Shown here: piece by piece, positions 46,471-53,840 of the stretch
How positions within the stretch are numbered: the stretch's first letter is position 1
Layout of the letters: every line of letters begins with the position of its first letter
Source: Leptotrichia wadei
GTDB taxonomy: Bacteria > Fusobacteriota > Fusobacteriia > Fusobacteriales > Leptotrichiaceae
Assembly: GCF_007990545.2 (NCBI RefSeq)
Contig: NZ_AP019829.2
Coordinates: forward strand, 1,736,001-1,800,000
Direction of reading: 5' to 3'
Length of the DNA stretch: 64,000 nucleotides
The notes under the pieces: model-generated
The model's input: only the letters and a program-made list of their open reading frames with translations
Told to the model about the DNA's origin: nothing
The model's database searches: none
Translations under genes and position numbers: made by a program

Positions 46471-46489
46471 GAGTGCCACCGTGGCACTC
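46471..46489. terminator. Perfect palindrome GAGTGCCAC-C-GTGGCACTC, bidirectional terminator
   Basis: 9-bp arms around one base, between the converging small acidic gene (stop 46377) and radical SAM gene (stop 46498). Both flanks are AT-rich (AAAAATTTT right, AATAATTTTT leftward). Near-identical to 16694-16710. Confidence 0.75.
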
Positions 46490-46497
46490 TAAAAATT

Positions 46498-47202
46498 TTA
46501 TTGTACATATACTCCAAAATCTTTATTGTCAACTAAAATTTCAATATTTGGCATATCTTTGTATTTTGGATAAATTTCTGATAGAAACCATGCTACAAGT
46601 TCTTCATCTCTTTCGATCTCTGTATCATTATTTACAAATACACTTACAACCAGCTCCTTAAAATTTTTCAATCCCTTCTCAATATCGCTTAAAATCTGCT
46701 CTTTCGTCTGTCCTTTTGTACAAATCATTAACAGGCACATTTGATATTCACTTTTCAATTTTTCCAAAACTCTTTCATTCAAAATAAAATTTTTCTTCAA
46801 AACTTTAGTCCTATAATCATTGTCAAAAGTTTCCAATCCAAATGCAAATCTCACTTCCTGCTCAGAAAAATACTCTCTAATTTCATTCAATCTATTTAAG
46901 TACCCAAAATACGCTTCAAAATAAAGTATTTTTATATTTTTCTCTTTACAAACTTCTCTTATTTTCTCCAATGTCATACCATTCAACTCAAACACCGACC
47001 CAGAGTTTATAACTTCAAGAACTCCATATTCCCCAGTAACCCTGCTCAAAGCCTCAAAATTCACTTTTTTCATCTCTTCTTCGTTATTCGTATTATCCAA
47101 AATGTAATTACAGAAAGCACACTTTCCATAAGCACAGCTAAATCCTTTTAATAACACGATTTCACGAGGATTCTTCTCTTTTATTACACTATATCTTTCC
47201 AT
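46498..47202 (-). CDS. Small radical SAM protein with CX4CX2C cluster motif, candidate queuosine-salvage enzyme
   Basis: 234 residues. The 4Fe-4S motif region reads LKGFSCAYGKCAFCNY with Cys23, Cys28 and Cys31, a CX4CX2C spacing instead of the usual CX3CX2C. The TIM-barrel parts EVINSGSVFEL and FAFGLETFD follow (SAM/substrate-binding strands), giving a short radical SAM core with no extra domain. It lies 94 bp downstream of the queuosine-precursor transporter, in a unit governed by a preQ1-I-like riboswitch, so a role in 7-deazaguanine salvage is inferred. QueL, the radical SAM queuine lyase reported in gut bacteria, is a candidate identity; I cannot confirm it. Confidence 0.8.
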   Translation of the reverse strand: MERYSVIKEKNPREIVLLKGFSCAYGKCAFCNYILDNTNNEEEMKKVNFEALSRVTGEYGVLEVINSGSVFELNGMTLEKIREVCKEKNIKILYFEAYFGYLNRLNEIREYFSEQEVRFAFGLETFDNDYRTKVLKKNFILNERVLEKLKSEYQMCLLMICTKGQTKEQILSDIEKGLKNFKELVVSVFVNNDTEIERDEELVAWFLSEIYPKYKDMPNIEILVDNKDFGVYVQ

Positions 47203-47296
47203 TTCCCATTTATGTCCCTTTTTATTTTTTAAATAATTTATCTTTTCTATGCTAACAATAATTTATAAAGAATTTAATAATTTTACAGATCCAATA

Positions 47297-48019
47297 TTAA
47301 TCACTTATTTTACCTTGTTTTTTCCATAAAGTCGCAATATACACAAAAGGTGTATCCAACAGCGAAATTACAATTTTTAATAAATATGTTGAAAATATAA
47401 TTCCAATTACTGTTTTAAACGGATAAACTCCTGTAAATGCCAAAAATGAGAACACAATATTGTCTAAAATTTGACTTATCATTGTACTGGCATTGTTTCT
47501 AATCCAGATGTCCTTAAAAGATGGTCTAAATTTTCTAATAAATTGATAAGACCAAATATCAAATGACTGAGAAACTGCAAATCCGCACACACTTGAAATC
47601 GCAAGTCTTGGCATGAATCCAAATACTGCTGATAAAGCACCTTGCATTGTATCATCAGGCGAAACTTTTACTTTTAGCACAATTTGCATTATAAATGTTG
47701 TAAATAACATCGCAGCAAAACCTAGCGAAACCACTTTTCTAGAATAATGTTTCCCTTCGTTTTCTGTCAAAATATCCGATGCCAAATAAATTCCTCCGTA
47801 AGCAATATTTCCCATTGTAATTCCATCAAAACCAAACAAAGTCATCATTTTCCCAACTTGAATGTTAGCTAGAACGATTGACAATGGCACAACTGATAGC
47901 AGCCCTCCTTTTCCCCAAAATCTGTAAGCCAGTGCAACTGCTGAAAAATTCAATATTAAATATCCTAGCCACAATAATTCATTTACCCCAAATTGCAGGT
48001 GATTTAAAAAATTAAGCAT
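47297..48019 (-). CDS. Queuosine precursor transporter (YhhQ/QPTR family)
   Basis: 240 residues with six or seven hydrophobic helices. The family pattern is visible in LYL..NFSAVALAYRFWGKGGL, the NIAYGGIYLASDILTENEG loop (Asp and Glu conserved in YhhQ, here about residues 74-92) and PRLAISSVCGFAVSQSFDIWSYQFI (conserved Ser-Gln-x-x-D). YhhQ proteins import preQ0, preQ1 or queuine. The long leader carries a preQ1-I-like riboswitch with a transcription terminator, so the substrate is probably a Q precursor. AGGAGG ribosome site. First gene of a two-gene unit. Confidence 0.92.
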   Translation of the reverse strand: MLNFLNHLQFGVNELLWLGYLILNFSAVALAYRFWGKGGLLSVVPLSIVLANIQVGKMMTLFGFDGITMGNIAYGGIYLASDILTENEGKHYSRKVVSLGFAAMLFTTFIMQIVLKVKVSPDDTMQGALSAVFGFMPRLAISSVCGFAVSQSFDIWSYQFIRKFRPSFKDIWIRNNASTMISQILDNIVFSFLAFTGVYPFKTVIGIIFSTYLLKIVISLLDTPFVYIATLWKKQGKISD

Positions 48020-48073
48020 TCATTTCCTCCTTAAAAATTTTTATTTTTTATTTTTTTCTATAATTTAAGCAAT

Positions 48074-48105
48074 AAAAAAACATACTATCCTTTTGAATAA
48101 TATGT
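48074..48105 (-). terminator. Attenuator terminator of the riboswitch
   Basis: Minus-strand ACATATTAT (48105-48097) pairs with ATAGTATGT (48088-48080) to give a 9-bp stem with one G-U pair, followed by seven T (48080-48074). The loop contains CAAAAGG, the partner of the antiterminator strand. Confidence 0.8.
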
Positions 48106-48114
48106 GTTTCCAAA

Positions 48115-48148
48115 AGGTTTTTTTTATAGATGGAATATCCCAAACATC
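48115..48148 (-). ncRNA. preQ1-I-like riboswitch aptamer
   Basis: Minus strand from 48148: P1 GATG, then UUU, P2 strand GGG, a six-nt stretch ending in C, P1' CATC, then an A-rich tail TATAAAAAAAA and the P2 partner CCT. The arrangement and 12-nt loop length match the class I preQ1 aptamer (compare the classic UUC-UAG-CUACAC loop and AUAAAAAAC tail). The P2 partner begins CCTTTTGG (48117-48110), which can instead pair with CAAAAGG (48095-48089 complement), forming an antiterminator. Ligand binding would thus favour the terminator (OFF switch). P1 is only four pairs. Covariation was not tested. Confidence 0.7.
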
Positions 48149-48195
48149 ATTATATTTTTTATTACTATTATTTATAGTTATTTTTACTGGCTTTT

Positions 48196-48224
48196 ATTAT
48201 ACAAGTATTTAGTCAAAAATGCAA
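48196..48224 (-). promoter_or_regulatory. Predicted promoter of the riboswitch-controlled unit
   Basis: Minus-strand TTGCAT (48224-48219), 17 bp, TATAAT (48201-48196). Transcription would start ~40 nt before the aptamer, giving a leader of about 170 nt. Confidence 0.6.
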
Positions 48225-48239
48225 GGAAATAATATTTTT

Positions 48240-48995
48240 TTATTCTTTTTTAATTTTTAAATCCGAACTTTTATATAAATTTTCAATATATTCATTCTTT
48301 TGCCTATTTTCATCATAAACAAAAATAGGCATTTCAATGGAAAATCCCTTCTTAGCATCTTTTATTGCTTCCAATAAGCAAATTTTTGAGTTTTCATTCC
48401 ATTTTGTGTAGCAATTTTTCATTCTTTTTGGCTCTAATTTATATTTTTGTAAAAGTGCTAAAACTTCTACTAGCCGTTCACTTCGGAACACAATTGAAAA
48501 ACTGCCCATATTTTTTAATAAATAGGAAGAAATCTTTATAATTTCCTCAAGTGTCAAATCGATATTGTGCCTTGCATTTGCAAGCTGTTCCAAGTCATTG
48601 GTTTGTGAAATATCGCCAGTAAATTCAAAATATGGCGGATTTGTAACTATTGTGTCAAATTCATCACGGTTAAAAATATTCTTGTAATTTTTTATATCCT
48701 CATTTATTATTTTAACTTGATTCTCAAATTTATTATTTTCAACATTTCTTTCAGCAATTTCCGCCATTGTTTTTTGTAATTCAATACCTGTAATTTGTGC
48801 CTTTGAGCATTGTGCTAAAAGTAAAGCGATAATTCCACAGCCAGTTCCAATATCAAGAATTTTTTTTGTTTTTCTATTAATTTTTACAAAATCAGAAAGT
48901 AAAACTGAATCAAGTGTAAAGTTTTGAAAATCATTTCGCTGAATTATTTTCATATTTTTTATTGGAGTAATTGTTTCTTCTCCAGTTTTTTTCAT
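48240..48995 (-). CDS. trmN6: tRNA1(Val) (adenine37-N6)-methyltransferase-like protein (TrmN6/YfiC)
   Basis: 251 residues. Motif I ILDIGTGCGIIALLLAQ (SAM site, 46-62), acidic GIELQ, and the N-methylating signature NPPYF (119-123) after DTIVT identify an adenine-N6-type methyltransferase of the YfiC/TrmN6 group. The N-terminal ...MKIIQRNDFQNFTLDSVLLSDF is typical. The gene follows yebC by 62 bp with a terminator hairpin in between and has its own AAAGGAG site, so separate transcription is likely. It ends immediately before the promoter of the riboswitch unit. Confidence 0.9.
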   Translation of the reverse strand: MKKTGEETITPIKNMKIIQRNDFQNFTLDSVLLSDFVKINRKTKKILDIGTGCGIIALLLAQCSKAQITGIELQKTMAEIAERNVENNKFENQVKIINEDIKNYKNIFNRDEFDTIVTNPPYFEFTGDISQTNDLEQLANARHNIDLTLEEIIKISSYLLKNMGSFSIVFRSERLVEVLALLQKYKLEPKRMKNCYTKWNENSKICLLEAIKDAKKGFSIEMPIFVYDENRQKNEYIENLYKSSDLKIKKE

Positions 48996-49025
48996 AAAAT
49001 ATAGCTCCTTTTTTAAAAAAATAAA

Positions 49026-49044
49026 TGCGGAAATTAATTCCGCA
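49026..49044 (-). terminator. Intrinsic terminator of yebC
   Basis: TGCGGAA (49026-49032) pairs with TTCCGCA (49038-49044), 5-nt loop, followed on the minus strand by TTTATTTTTTT. It lies 14 bp after the yebC stop. Confidence 0.85.
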
Positions 49045-49057
49045 ATATCTGTATTTT

Positions 49058-49777
49058 CTATAATTCTCCAGCATAATTATGATGAACCTTTTGAACATCA
49101 TCATCATTTTCCAAAACATCAATTAATTTTCTCAATTTTTGTAAATCATTTTCTTCAAGAGTTTCAACTTCAATTGATGGCAAATATTGAATATCCGCTT
49201 CCAATAATTTATATCCTGCATTCCTTAAGGCATCTGCCACAGCATCAAAGTTTGCTGGTTCAGTTGTAATATAAAAACTGTCTTCCAAAGTTTCCATATC
49301 TTCCATTCCAGCCTCAAGTGCCACTTCCATCAATGCTTCTTCATCAATGTCATCTGTTTTTTCAATAATAATTTCACCTTTTCTTCCAAACATATATGAA
49401 ACTGACCCAGAAACACCAAGATTTCCACCATTTCTATCAAAAGCCATTTTTACAGATGAAGCAGTTCTATTTTTGTTATCAGTAAGAGCTTCTACAATAA
49501 TAGCAACTCCTGCAGGTCCATAACCTTCATAATTCAAGGTTTCAAAGGCTGTTGAACCATCAGTTCCTGCTCCCTTCTTAATTGCTCTGTTAATGTTATC
49601 ATTAGGCATATTAATTGCCTTTGCTTTTTCAATTGCATGTTTTAGGGCAACGTTAAATTCAGGATTTTCTCCACCTCTTGCTGCTACTGTTATAAGTCTG
49701 ACAAGTTTTGTAAATGATGCAGCTCTTTTTTTATCCTGTGCTTCTTTACGCCCAGCTATTGTACCATGTCTTCCCAT
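49058..49777 (-). CDS. YebC/PmpR family translation or transcription factor
   Basis: 239 residues, full length. Start GRHGTIAGRKEAQDKKRAASFTKL (close to the usual MGRHSKWANI... form), EFNVALKHAIEKAKAINMPNDNINRAIKKG, NYEGYGPAGVAIIVEALTDNKNRT and the negative-patch C-terminal domain are all canonical. Family members have been described as DNA-binding regulators and, more recently, as factors that relieve ribosome stalling at polyproline; which applies here cannot be told. Divergently oriented from the aldolase gene. Confidence 0.95.
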   Translation of the reverse strand: MGRHGTIAGRKEAQDKKRAASFTKLVRLITVAARGGENPEFNVALKHAIEKAKAINMPNDNINRAIKKGAGTDGSTAFETLNYEGYGPAGVAIIVEALTDNKNRTASSVKMAFDRNGGNLGVSGSVSYMFGRKGEIIIEKTDDIDEEALMEVALEAGMEDMETLEDSFYITTEPANFDAVADALRNAGYKLLEADIQYLPSIEVETLEENDLQKLRKLIDVLENDDDVQKVHHNYAGEL

Positions 49778-49881
49778 TTTTTCCTCCTAAATCGATTATA
49801 TAAAATTATATCATAAAAAAAAAGTCTAATCAATGGTGAAATTAAAGGAATTTTTTTATTTTAAAAAATTTATATTTATTC

Positions 49882-49911
49882 TTGACATTTTAAAAAAAAG
49901 TGTTATTATAA
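49882..49911 (+). promoter_or_regulatory. Predicted promoter of the aldolase gene
   Basis: Perfect TTGACA (49882-49887) followed after 16-18 bp by TATTATAA (49904-49911). About 58 bp before the ATG, which has an AGGAGGA ribosome site. The best -35 match in the window, as expected for a highly expressed glycolytic gene. Confidence 0.75.
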
Positions 49912-49968
49912 AGATAGAGATGGAAAACTTTGTAAATCAAATTATCTTATATTAGGAGGATTATTACA

Positions 49969-50853
49969 ATGAAAGAAAGATTAGAAAGAATGAGAAATGG
50001 AAAAGGATTTATTGCAGCATTAGATCAAAGTGGTGGAAGTACTCCGAAAGCATTAAAATTATATGGAATTGATGAAAGCGAGTATTCTAATGATACAGAA
50101 ATGTTTGACTTAATTCATAAAATGAGAACAAGAATCATAAAAAGTCCTGCTTTTAGTGATAAAGAAATTGTAGGAGCTATTTTATTTGAGCAAACTATGG
50201 ATAGAAAAATTGATGATAAATATACAGCTGACTTTTTGTGGGAAGAAAAAGGCGTTTTACCTTTCTTAAAAGTTGATAAAGGGCTTGAAGAATTGAAAGA
50301 CGGTGTTCAAGTAATGAAACCTATTCCAGGATTAGATGAACTTTTAAAAAGAGCTAATGAAAGACATATTTTTGGTACAAAAATGCGTTCTGTTATTAAA
50401 AAAGCGTCTCAAACAGGAATTGCAAAAGTTGTAGATCAACAATTTGAAGTTGCAGATAAAATTATTGCAGCTGGCCTTGTTCCAATTATTGAACCAGAAG
50501 TAGATATTCATAATGTTGACAAAGCAGAATGTGAAACTATTTTGAAAAATGAAATTAAAAAACATCTTGATAAATTACCTGAAACTTCAAATGTTATGTT
50601 AAAAGTTACACTTCCAACAGTTGAAAACTTTTATGAAGATTTAACAAAACATCCAAGAGTTGTAAGAGTTGTCGCATTATCAGGAGGTTACCCAAGAAAA
50701 GAAGCAAACGAAATTCTTGCTAAAAATAAGGGAGTTATCGCAAGTTTCTCAAGAGCATTAACTGAAGGATTGTCAGCACAACAAAGCGATGATGAATTTA
50801 ATAAAGATTTGGCAAAAGCTATTAAAGAAATCTATGATGCATCTGTAAAATAA
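49969..50853 (+). CDS. fda: Class I fructose-bisphosphate aldolase
   Basis: 294 residues, the Staphylococcus Fda-type class I aldolase of glycolysis (cleaves fructose-1,6-bisphosphate to GAP and DHAP through a lysine Schiff base). It begins [38 protein letters not shown] is the conserved phosphate region. The IIEPEVD and MLKVTLP strands contain the expected catalytic Glu and Schiff-base Lys. The C-terminal [12 protein letters not shown] and [10 protein letters not shown] segments also match. Monocistronic, with a strong promoter and terminator. Confidence 0.96.
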   Translation: MKERLERMRNGKGFIAALDQSGGSTPKALKLYGIDESEYSNDTEMFDLIHKMRTRIIKSPAFSDKEIVGAILFEQTMDRKIDDKYTADFLWEEKGVLPFLKVDKGLEELKDGVQVMKPIPGLDELLKRANERHIFGTKMRSVIKKASQTGIAKVVDQQFEVADKIIAAGLVPIIEPEVDIHNVDKAECETILKNEIKKHLDKLPETSNVMLKVTLPTVENFYEDLTKHPRVVRVVALSGGYPRKEANEILAKNKGVIASFSRALTEGLSAQQSDDEFNKDLAKAIKEIYDASVK

Positions 50854-50954
50854 TTTTACATAGAATTAAGCACTAAAAATGTAATAAAATAACTATTATT
50901 TTGCAAAGGATTAAAGTCTTTTATCAAAAATAAAAGATATTAAACTATCAAATA

Positions 50955-50992
50955 AAAACTAGCTCGTTTTAAAAGAATGAGCTAGTTTTTTT
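50955..50992. terminator. Bidirectional intrinsic terminator after fda
   Basis: AAAACTAGCTC (50955-50965) pairs with GAGCTAGTTTT (50979-50989), 13-nt loop, followed by more T. On the other strand it would serve the converging nucleotidyltransferase gene ending at 51020. Confidence 0.9.
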
Positions 50993-51019
50993 AGTTGAAA
51001 GATAAAAATTAATCTAAAA

Positions 51020-51556
51020 TTATATTTTAATCAAAATTTCCCTCATTTTTTCAAACTCACCCCAATTTTTTTCATTTACAAACTTCCTCCATTTTTCAAA
51101 ATCATTTTCTTTCATATAATTTCTCAATGTGGAAGCATTTATTTTTATATCATCTCTGGAAATTACAATAAAATTTACAGATTTTTTTATTTTTTCACTA
51201 AACCAGCTCTTACATTTAGATTCCTCGCCATAAACAATGTAATCGACTTTTCCCAAAATTTTTTCTGCTTCACAAAACAAATAATCCCCCCATTTTGTAA
51301 CATTTCCAGCTCCCAAGTCAGCGAGTGGGAAAATTACCAATTTATTTTCCACAATTTCATTTTCATAAACTTTTTTTATCAATTTTTTCCTTAATTCATA
51401 GGAAAAAGGATTTTCTATTGTTCCAAATTTATCGCTAGAACCAATAAATACCAAAACTTTGTCACATATCTCAAGAGCTTTATTTATAATATATTCATGT
51501 CCTTTGTGAAATGTCTGAAATCTTCCCAGAACCAGGCCTGTCTTATATTTTTTCAT
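51020..51556 (-). CDS. Nicotinamide/nicotinate-nucleotide adenylyltransferase-like protein (NadM/NadR type)
   Basis: 178 residues. The nucleotidyltransferase start GLVLGRFQTFHKGH (7-20) contains the HxGH motif (His17-Gly19-His20). A C-terminal NASTLRNYM (about 150-158) is the counterpart of the ISSTxxR nucleotide-binding motif. Length fits archaeal-type NadM and the adenylyltransferase domain of NadR, not bacterial NadD. Because it follows nadE and pncB, the probable reaction is NaMN or NMN plus ATP to the dinucleotide. Substrate preference is not visible from sequence. Confidence 0.85.
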   Translation of the reverse strand: MKKYKTGLVLGRFQTFHKGHEYIINKALEICDKVLVFIGSSDKFGTIENPFSYELRKKLIKKVYENEIVENKLVIFPLADLGAGNVTKWGDYLFCEAEKILGKVDYIVYGEESKCKSWFSEKIKKSVNFIVISRDDIKINASTLRNYMKENDFEKWRKFVNEKNWGEFEKMREILIKI

Positions 51557-51623
51557 TAAAGTTTCTCCATTTTTTTATAAATTAAATATAAAATTTCAAA
51601 ATTTTTTTTATATTTTTATAAGA

Positions 51624-51640
51624 GGGCAAGACCTCTTGCC
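51624..51640. repeat. GCAAGG-type hairpin between nucleotidyltransferase gene and pncB
   Basis: GGCAAGA (51625-51631) pairs with TCTTGCC (51634-51640); the alternative AAGAGG/CCTCTT stem uses overlapping bases, which resembles a switch of pairings. It lies in a 117-bp gap in the NAD salvage unit and no good T tract follows. Confidence 0.6.
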
Positions 51641-51673
51641 ACTATAACTGTTTATTTACAGATTTAAACTTTT

Positions 51674-52870
51674 TTAATATTCTTTTTCCCTCTCCAACCT
51701 AAATTTTACTGATGCCTTCAAATATTTTAAATATTTTTCATCATCACACATAACTTTCCCTTCCACATCACTTAATTTGGCAACTGGTCTACCATTTACA
51801 TATTGAAGTTTGATTACAATATTTAATGGTTTTTCTTTTGTGTCATTAGTCACAAATGTCCCAATTCCAAAAGAGATTTTTACTTTATCTTTAAATGTCT
51901 GATAAATCTTTTCAGCTTCATCAAAATTTAGTGAATCACTAAACAAAAGTGTCTTTGTCTTTGGATCTATTCCATATTTTTGGTAGTGATTCAATATTTT
52001 TTCAGCCCAGATATATGGATCACCTGAATCATGCCGCACTCCTGTGTAGTTATTTACCATGCTTCTGTCAAAATCTCTTAAAAATAAGTCTGTCGTTATT
52101 GTGTCGGTAAGTGCTGTCCCGTTATCTCCCTTGTATTCATCATACCAGTCTTTTAATGCGTAATGATTTGTGTAAGACAATGGAATTGAATCAATTCCTT
52201 GGTACATTTGGACATACTCGTGTGCATAAGTCCCAATTGGCACTAAGTTGTATTTCATTGCCAAAAATACATTGGAAGTTCCGACCATATTTTGAGTTTC
52301 GCGGGATAATTTTTTTACTACTTCTTCCTGCCATTCTCTTGACAGCCTTCTTCTGCAGCCAAATTCCGCAAATTTAAAATTATATTTTTTATTTTTAAAA
52401 TCTAAGATTTTTTTCTCCAATTTTTCTTTTGCAGAAATAATCAATTCATCATAATTAAATTTCATTCTAAAATACACTTCGTTAATAATTTCAAGCAAGT
52501 AAATCTCAAACTGCATTGCACTAAAAAGCGGTCCAGAGACAATAACTCTAAGTTCTCCATTTTCAAGCACAGTAGTCACATAATCCTTAATTGGATGCCA
52601 CAGTCTCAAAAACTCAACATAGTCTGGCTTTATGAATCTTATTGAACGCAAGTAGTTCAATTCTTCATTTTTAAACCGCAAACCGCACAAATGGTCAATT
52701 TGCTCGTTTATTTCCGTAACCATTTCTTTTGTAAAAAAAATATTCGGAGTACGGCATTTGAAGTGATACTCTCCCACTAAATCAGTATGCTTGTGAAAGA
52801 TTACCTGGTTCATATTAAATTTGTAAAGATCTGTATCAAGCAGTGATGTTATAATTGGCTTTAGTTTCAT
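51674..52870 (-). CDS. pncB: Nicotinate phosphoribosyltransferase
   Basis: 398 residues. Converts nicotinate plus PRPP to nicotinate mononucleotide. The N-terminus IITSLLDTDLYKFNMNQVIF is characteristic. Catalytic phosphohistidine is predicted at His217 in IGTYAHEYVQMYQG. Also conserved: FAEFGCRRRLS, TDTITTDLFLRDF, RHDSGDP (ribose-phosphate-binding loop) and FGIGTFVTND. ATG is one base after the nadE stop region, so nadE-pncB are coupled. Implies use of exogenous niacin for NAD. Confidence 0.96.
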   Translation of the reverse strand: MKLKPIITSLLDTDLYKFNMNQVIFHKHTDLVGEYHFKCRTPNIFFTKEMVTEINEQIDHLCGLRFKNEELNYLRSIRFIKPDYVEFLRLWHPIKDYVTTVLENGELRVIVSGPLFSAMQFEIYLLEIINEVYFRMKFNYDELIISAKEKLEKKILDFKNKKYNFKFAEFGCRRRLSREWQEEVVKKLSRETQNMVGTSNVFLAMKYNLVPIGTYAHEYVQMYQGIDSIPLSYTNHYALKDWYDEYKGDNGTALTDTITTDLFLRDFDRSMVNNYTGVRHDSGDPYIWAEKILNHYQKYGIDPKTKTLLFSDSLNFDEAEKIYQTFKDKVKISFGIGTFVTNDTKEKPLNIVIKLQYVNGRPVAKLSDVEGKVMCDDEKYLKYLKASVKFRLEREKEY

Positions 52871-52871
52871 T

Positions 52872-53609
52872 TTATTTTTCTCCTTTTTTATACGATGACA
52901 TAGGTAAAATTTTGTGTAAATTTATTTTGTGTAAATAGTCTATTTTTTCTTTTATTCTCAAATCTGAAATATTTCCTGTTCTAATATATTCATCCAAAAC
53001 TTCGTAGCTAAATCCCAATTTTTCCTCATCAGATTTCCCGCTCATTCCATCTTCAGGCACTTTTTTCAAAAACATTTCAGGAAGTCCAAGTTCAGCTCCA
53101 AGTTTGCGCACTTCGGTTTTTGTAAAATCAGAAATTGGAGAAAAATCCCCCGCAGCATCTCCAAATTTTGTCGAATAACCCACAAAATCTTCCGACAAAT
53201 TACAAGTATTAGCCACTCTCCCGCCAACAATGGCAGAAATTCCATAAAGCACAGCCATCCGTATTCTAGCAGGCTGATTAGTCTTATAGGCGTCAAACTC
53301 ATCTGGATTTACTCCCATTTGCTGCAAAATTAGTTCTTTTAAATCATTTACAGGCTTTTCAACATTTATTTCATAATGCTTTATTTTCAAAAACTCAACT
53401 AATTTTTTGGAATAATCAATATCATGCTGCATACCTTTTGGCATAAGAACTCCTATCACATTTTCCCGTCCCAGAGCCGCTACACAAAGTGCTGTCACGA
53501 CTGAAGAATCTGTTCCTCCTGAAATCCCTACAACTGCCTTACAGTTTTTTCCATTTTCTTCAAAATATTTTTTTATCCATTCGATAACTTTTTCTTTTTC
53601 ATTTTTCAT
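52872..53609 (-). CDS. nadE: NAD+ synthase, ammonia-dependent type
   Basis: 245 residues with no N-terminal nitrilase (glutaminase) domain, so ammonia would be the amide donor unless another protein supplies it. The PP-loop SGGTDSS (30-36) binds ATP pyrophosphate. NTCNLSEDFVGYSTKFGDAAGDFSPI is the family core with the synthase-specific P-loop region. The order nadE-pncB-nucleotidyltransferase gives a complete nicotinate-to-NAD route (Preiss-Handler). A good promoter is at 53629-53657. Confidence 0.95.
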   Translation of the reverse strand: MKNEKEKVIEWIKKYFEENGKNCKAVVGISGGTDSSVVTALCVAALGRENVIGVLMPKGMQHDIDYSKKLVEFLKIKHYEINVEKPVNDLKELILQQMGVNPDEFDAYKTNQPARIRMAVLYGISAIVGGRVANTCNLSEDFVGYSTKFGDAAGDFSPISDFTKTEVRKLGAELGLPEMFLKKVPEDGMSGKSDEEKLGFSYEVLDEYIRTGNISDLRIKEKIDYLHKINLHKILPMSSYKKGEK

Positions 53610-53628
53610 AAAATCACCTCTTTATTTT

Positions 53629-53657
53629 ATTATACCTGGAAGTTTTGTGAATAGCAA
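53629..53657 (-). promoter_or_regulatory. Predicted promoter of nadE-pncB
   Basis: Minus-strand TTGCTA (53657-53652), 17 bp, TATAAT (53634-53629), only 20 bp before the ATG. Confidence 0.6.
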
Positions 53658-53840
53658 GGTTTTCAAGAAAATTGTGTTGCTAAAACTTTGTAAAAATTAT
53701 ATAATAAATTTGTTTTATAATTAAATTTATTTTTTAAATCATCAATTAAGAAAATAACTTAATGAAAGAATTTAAGAATAAGTATTGAATTATAATTATT
53801 TGATATAAAAAATAAAAAAAGTAAGGGGGATAAATAAAAA

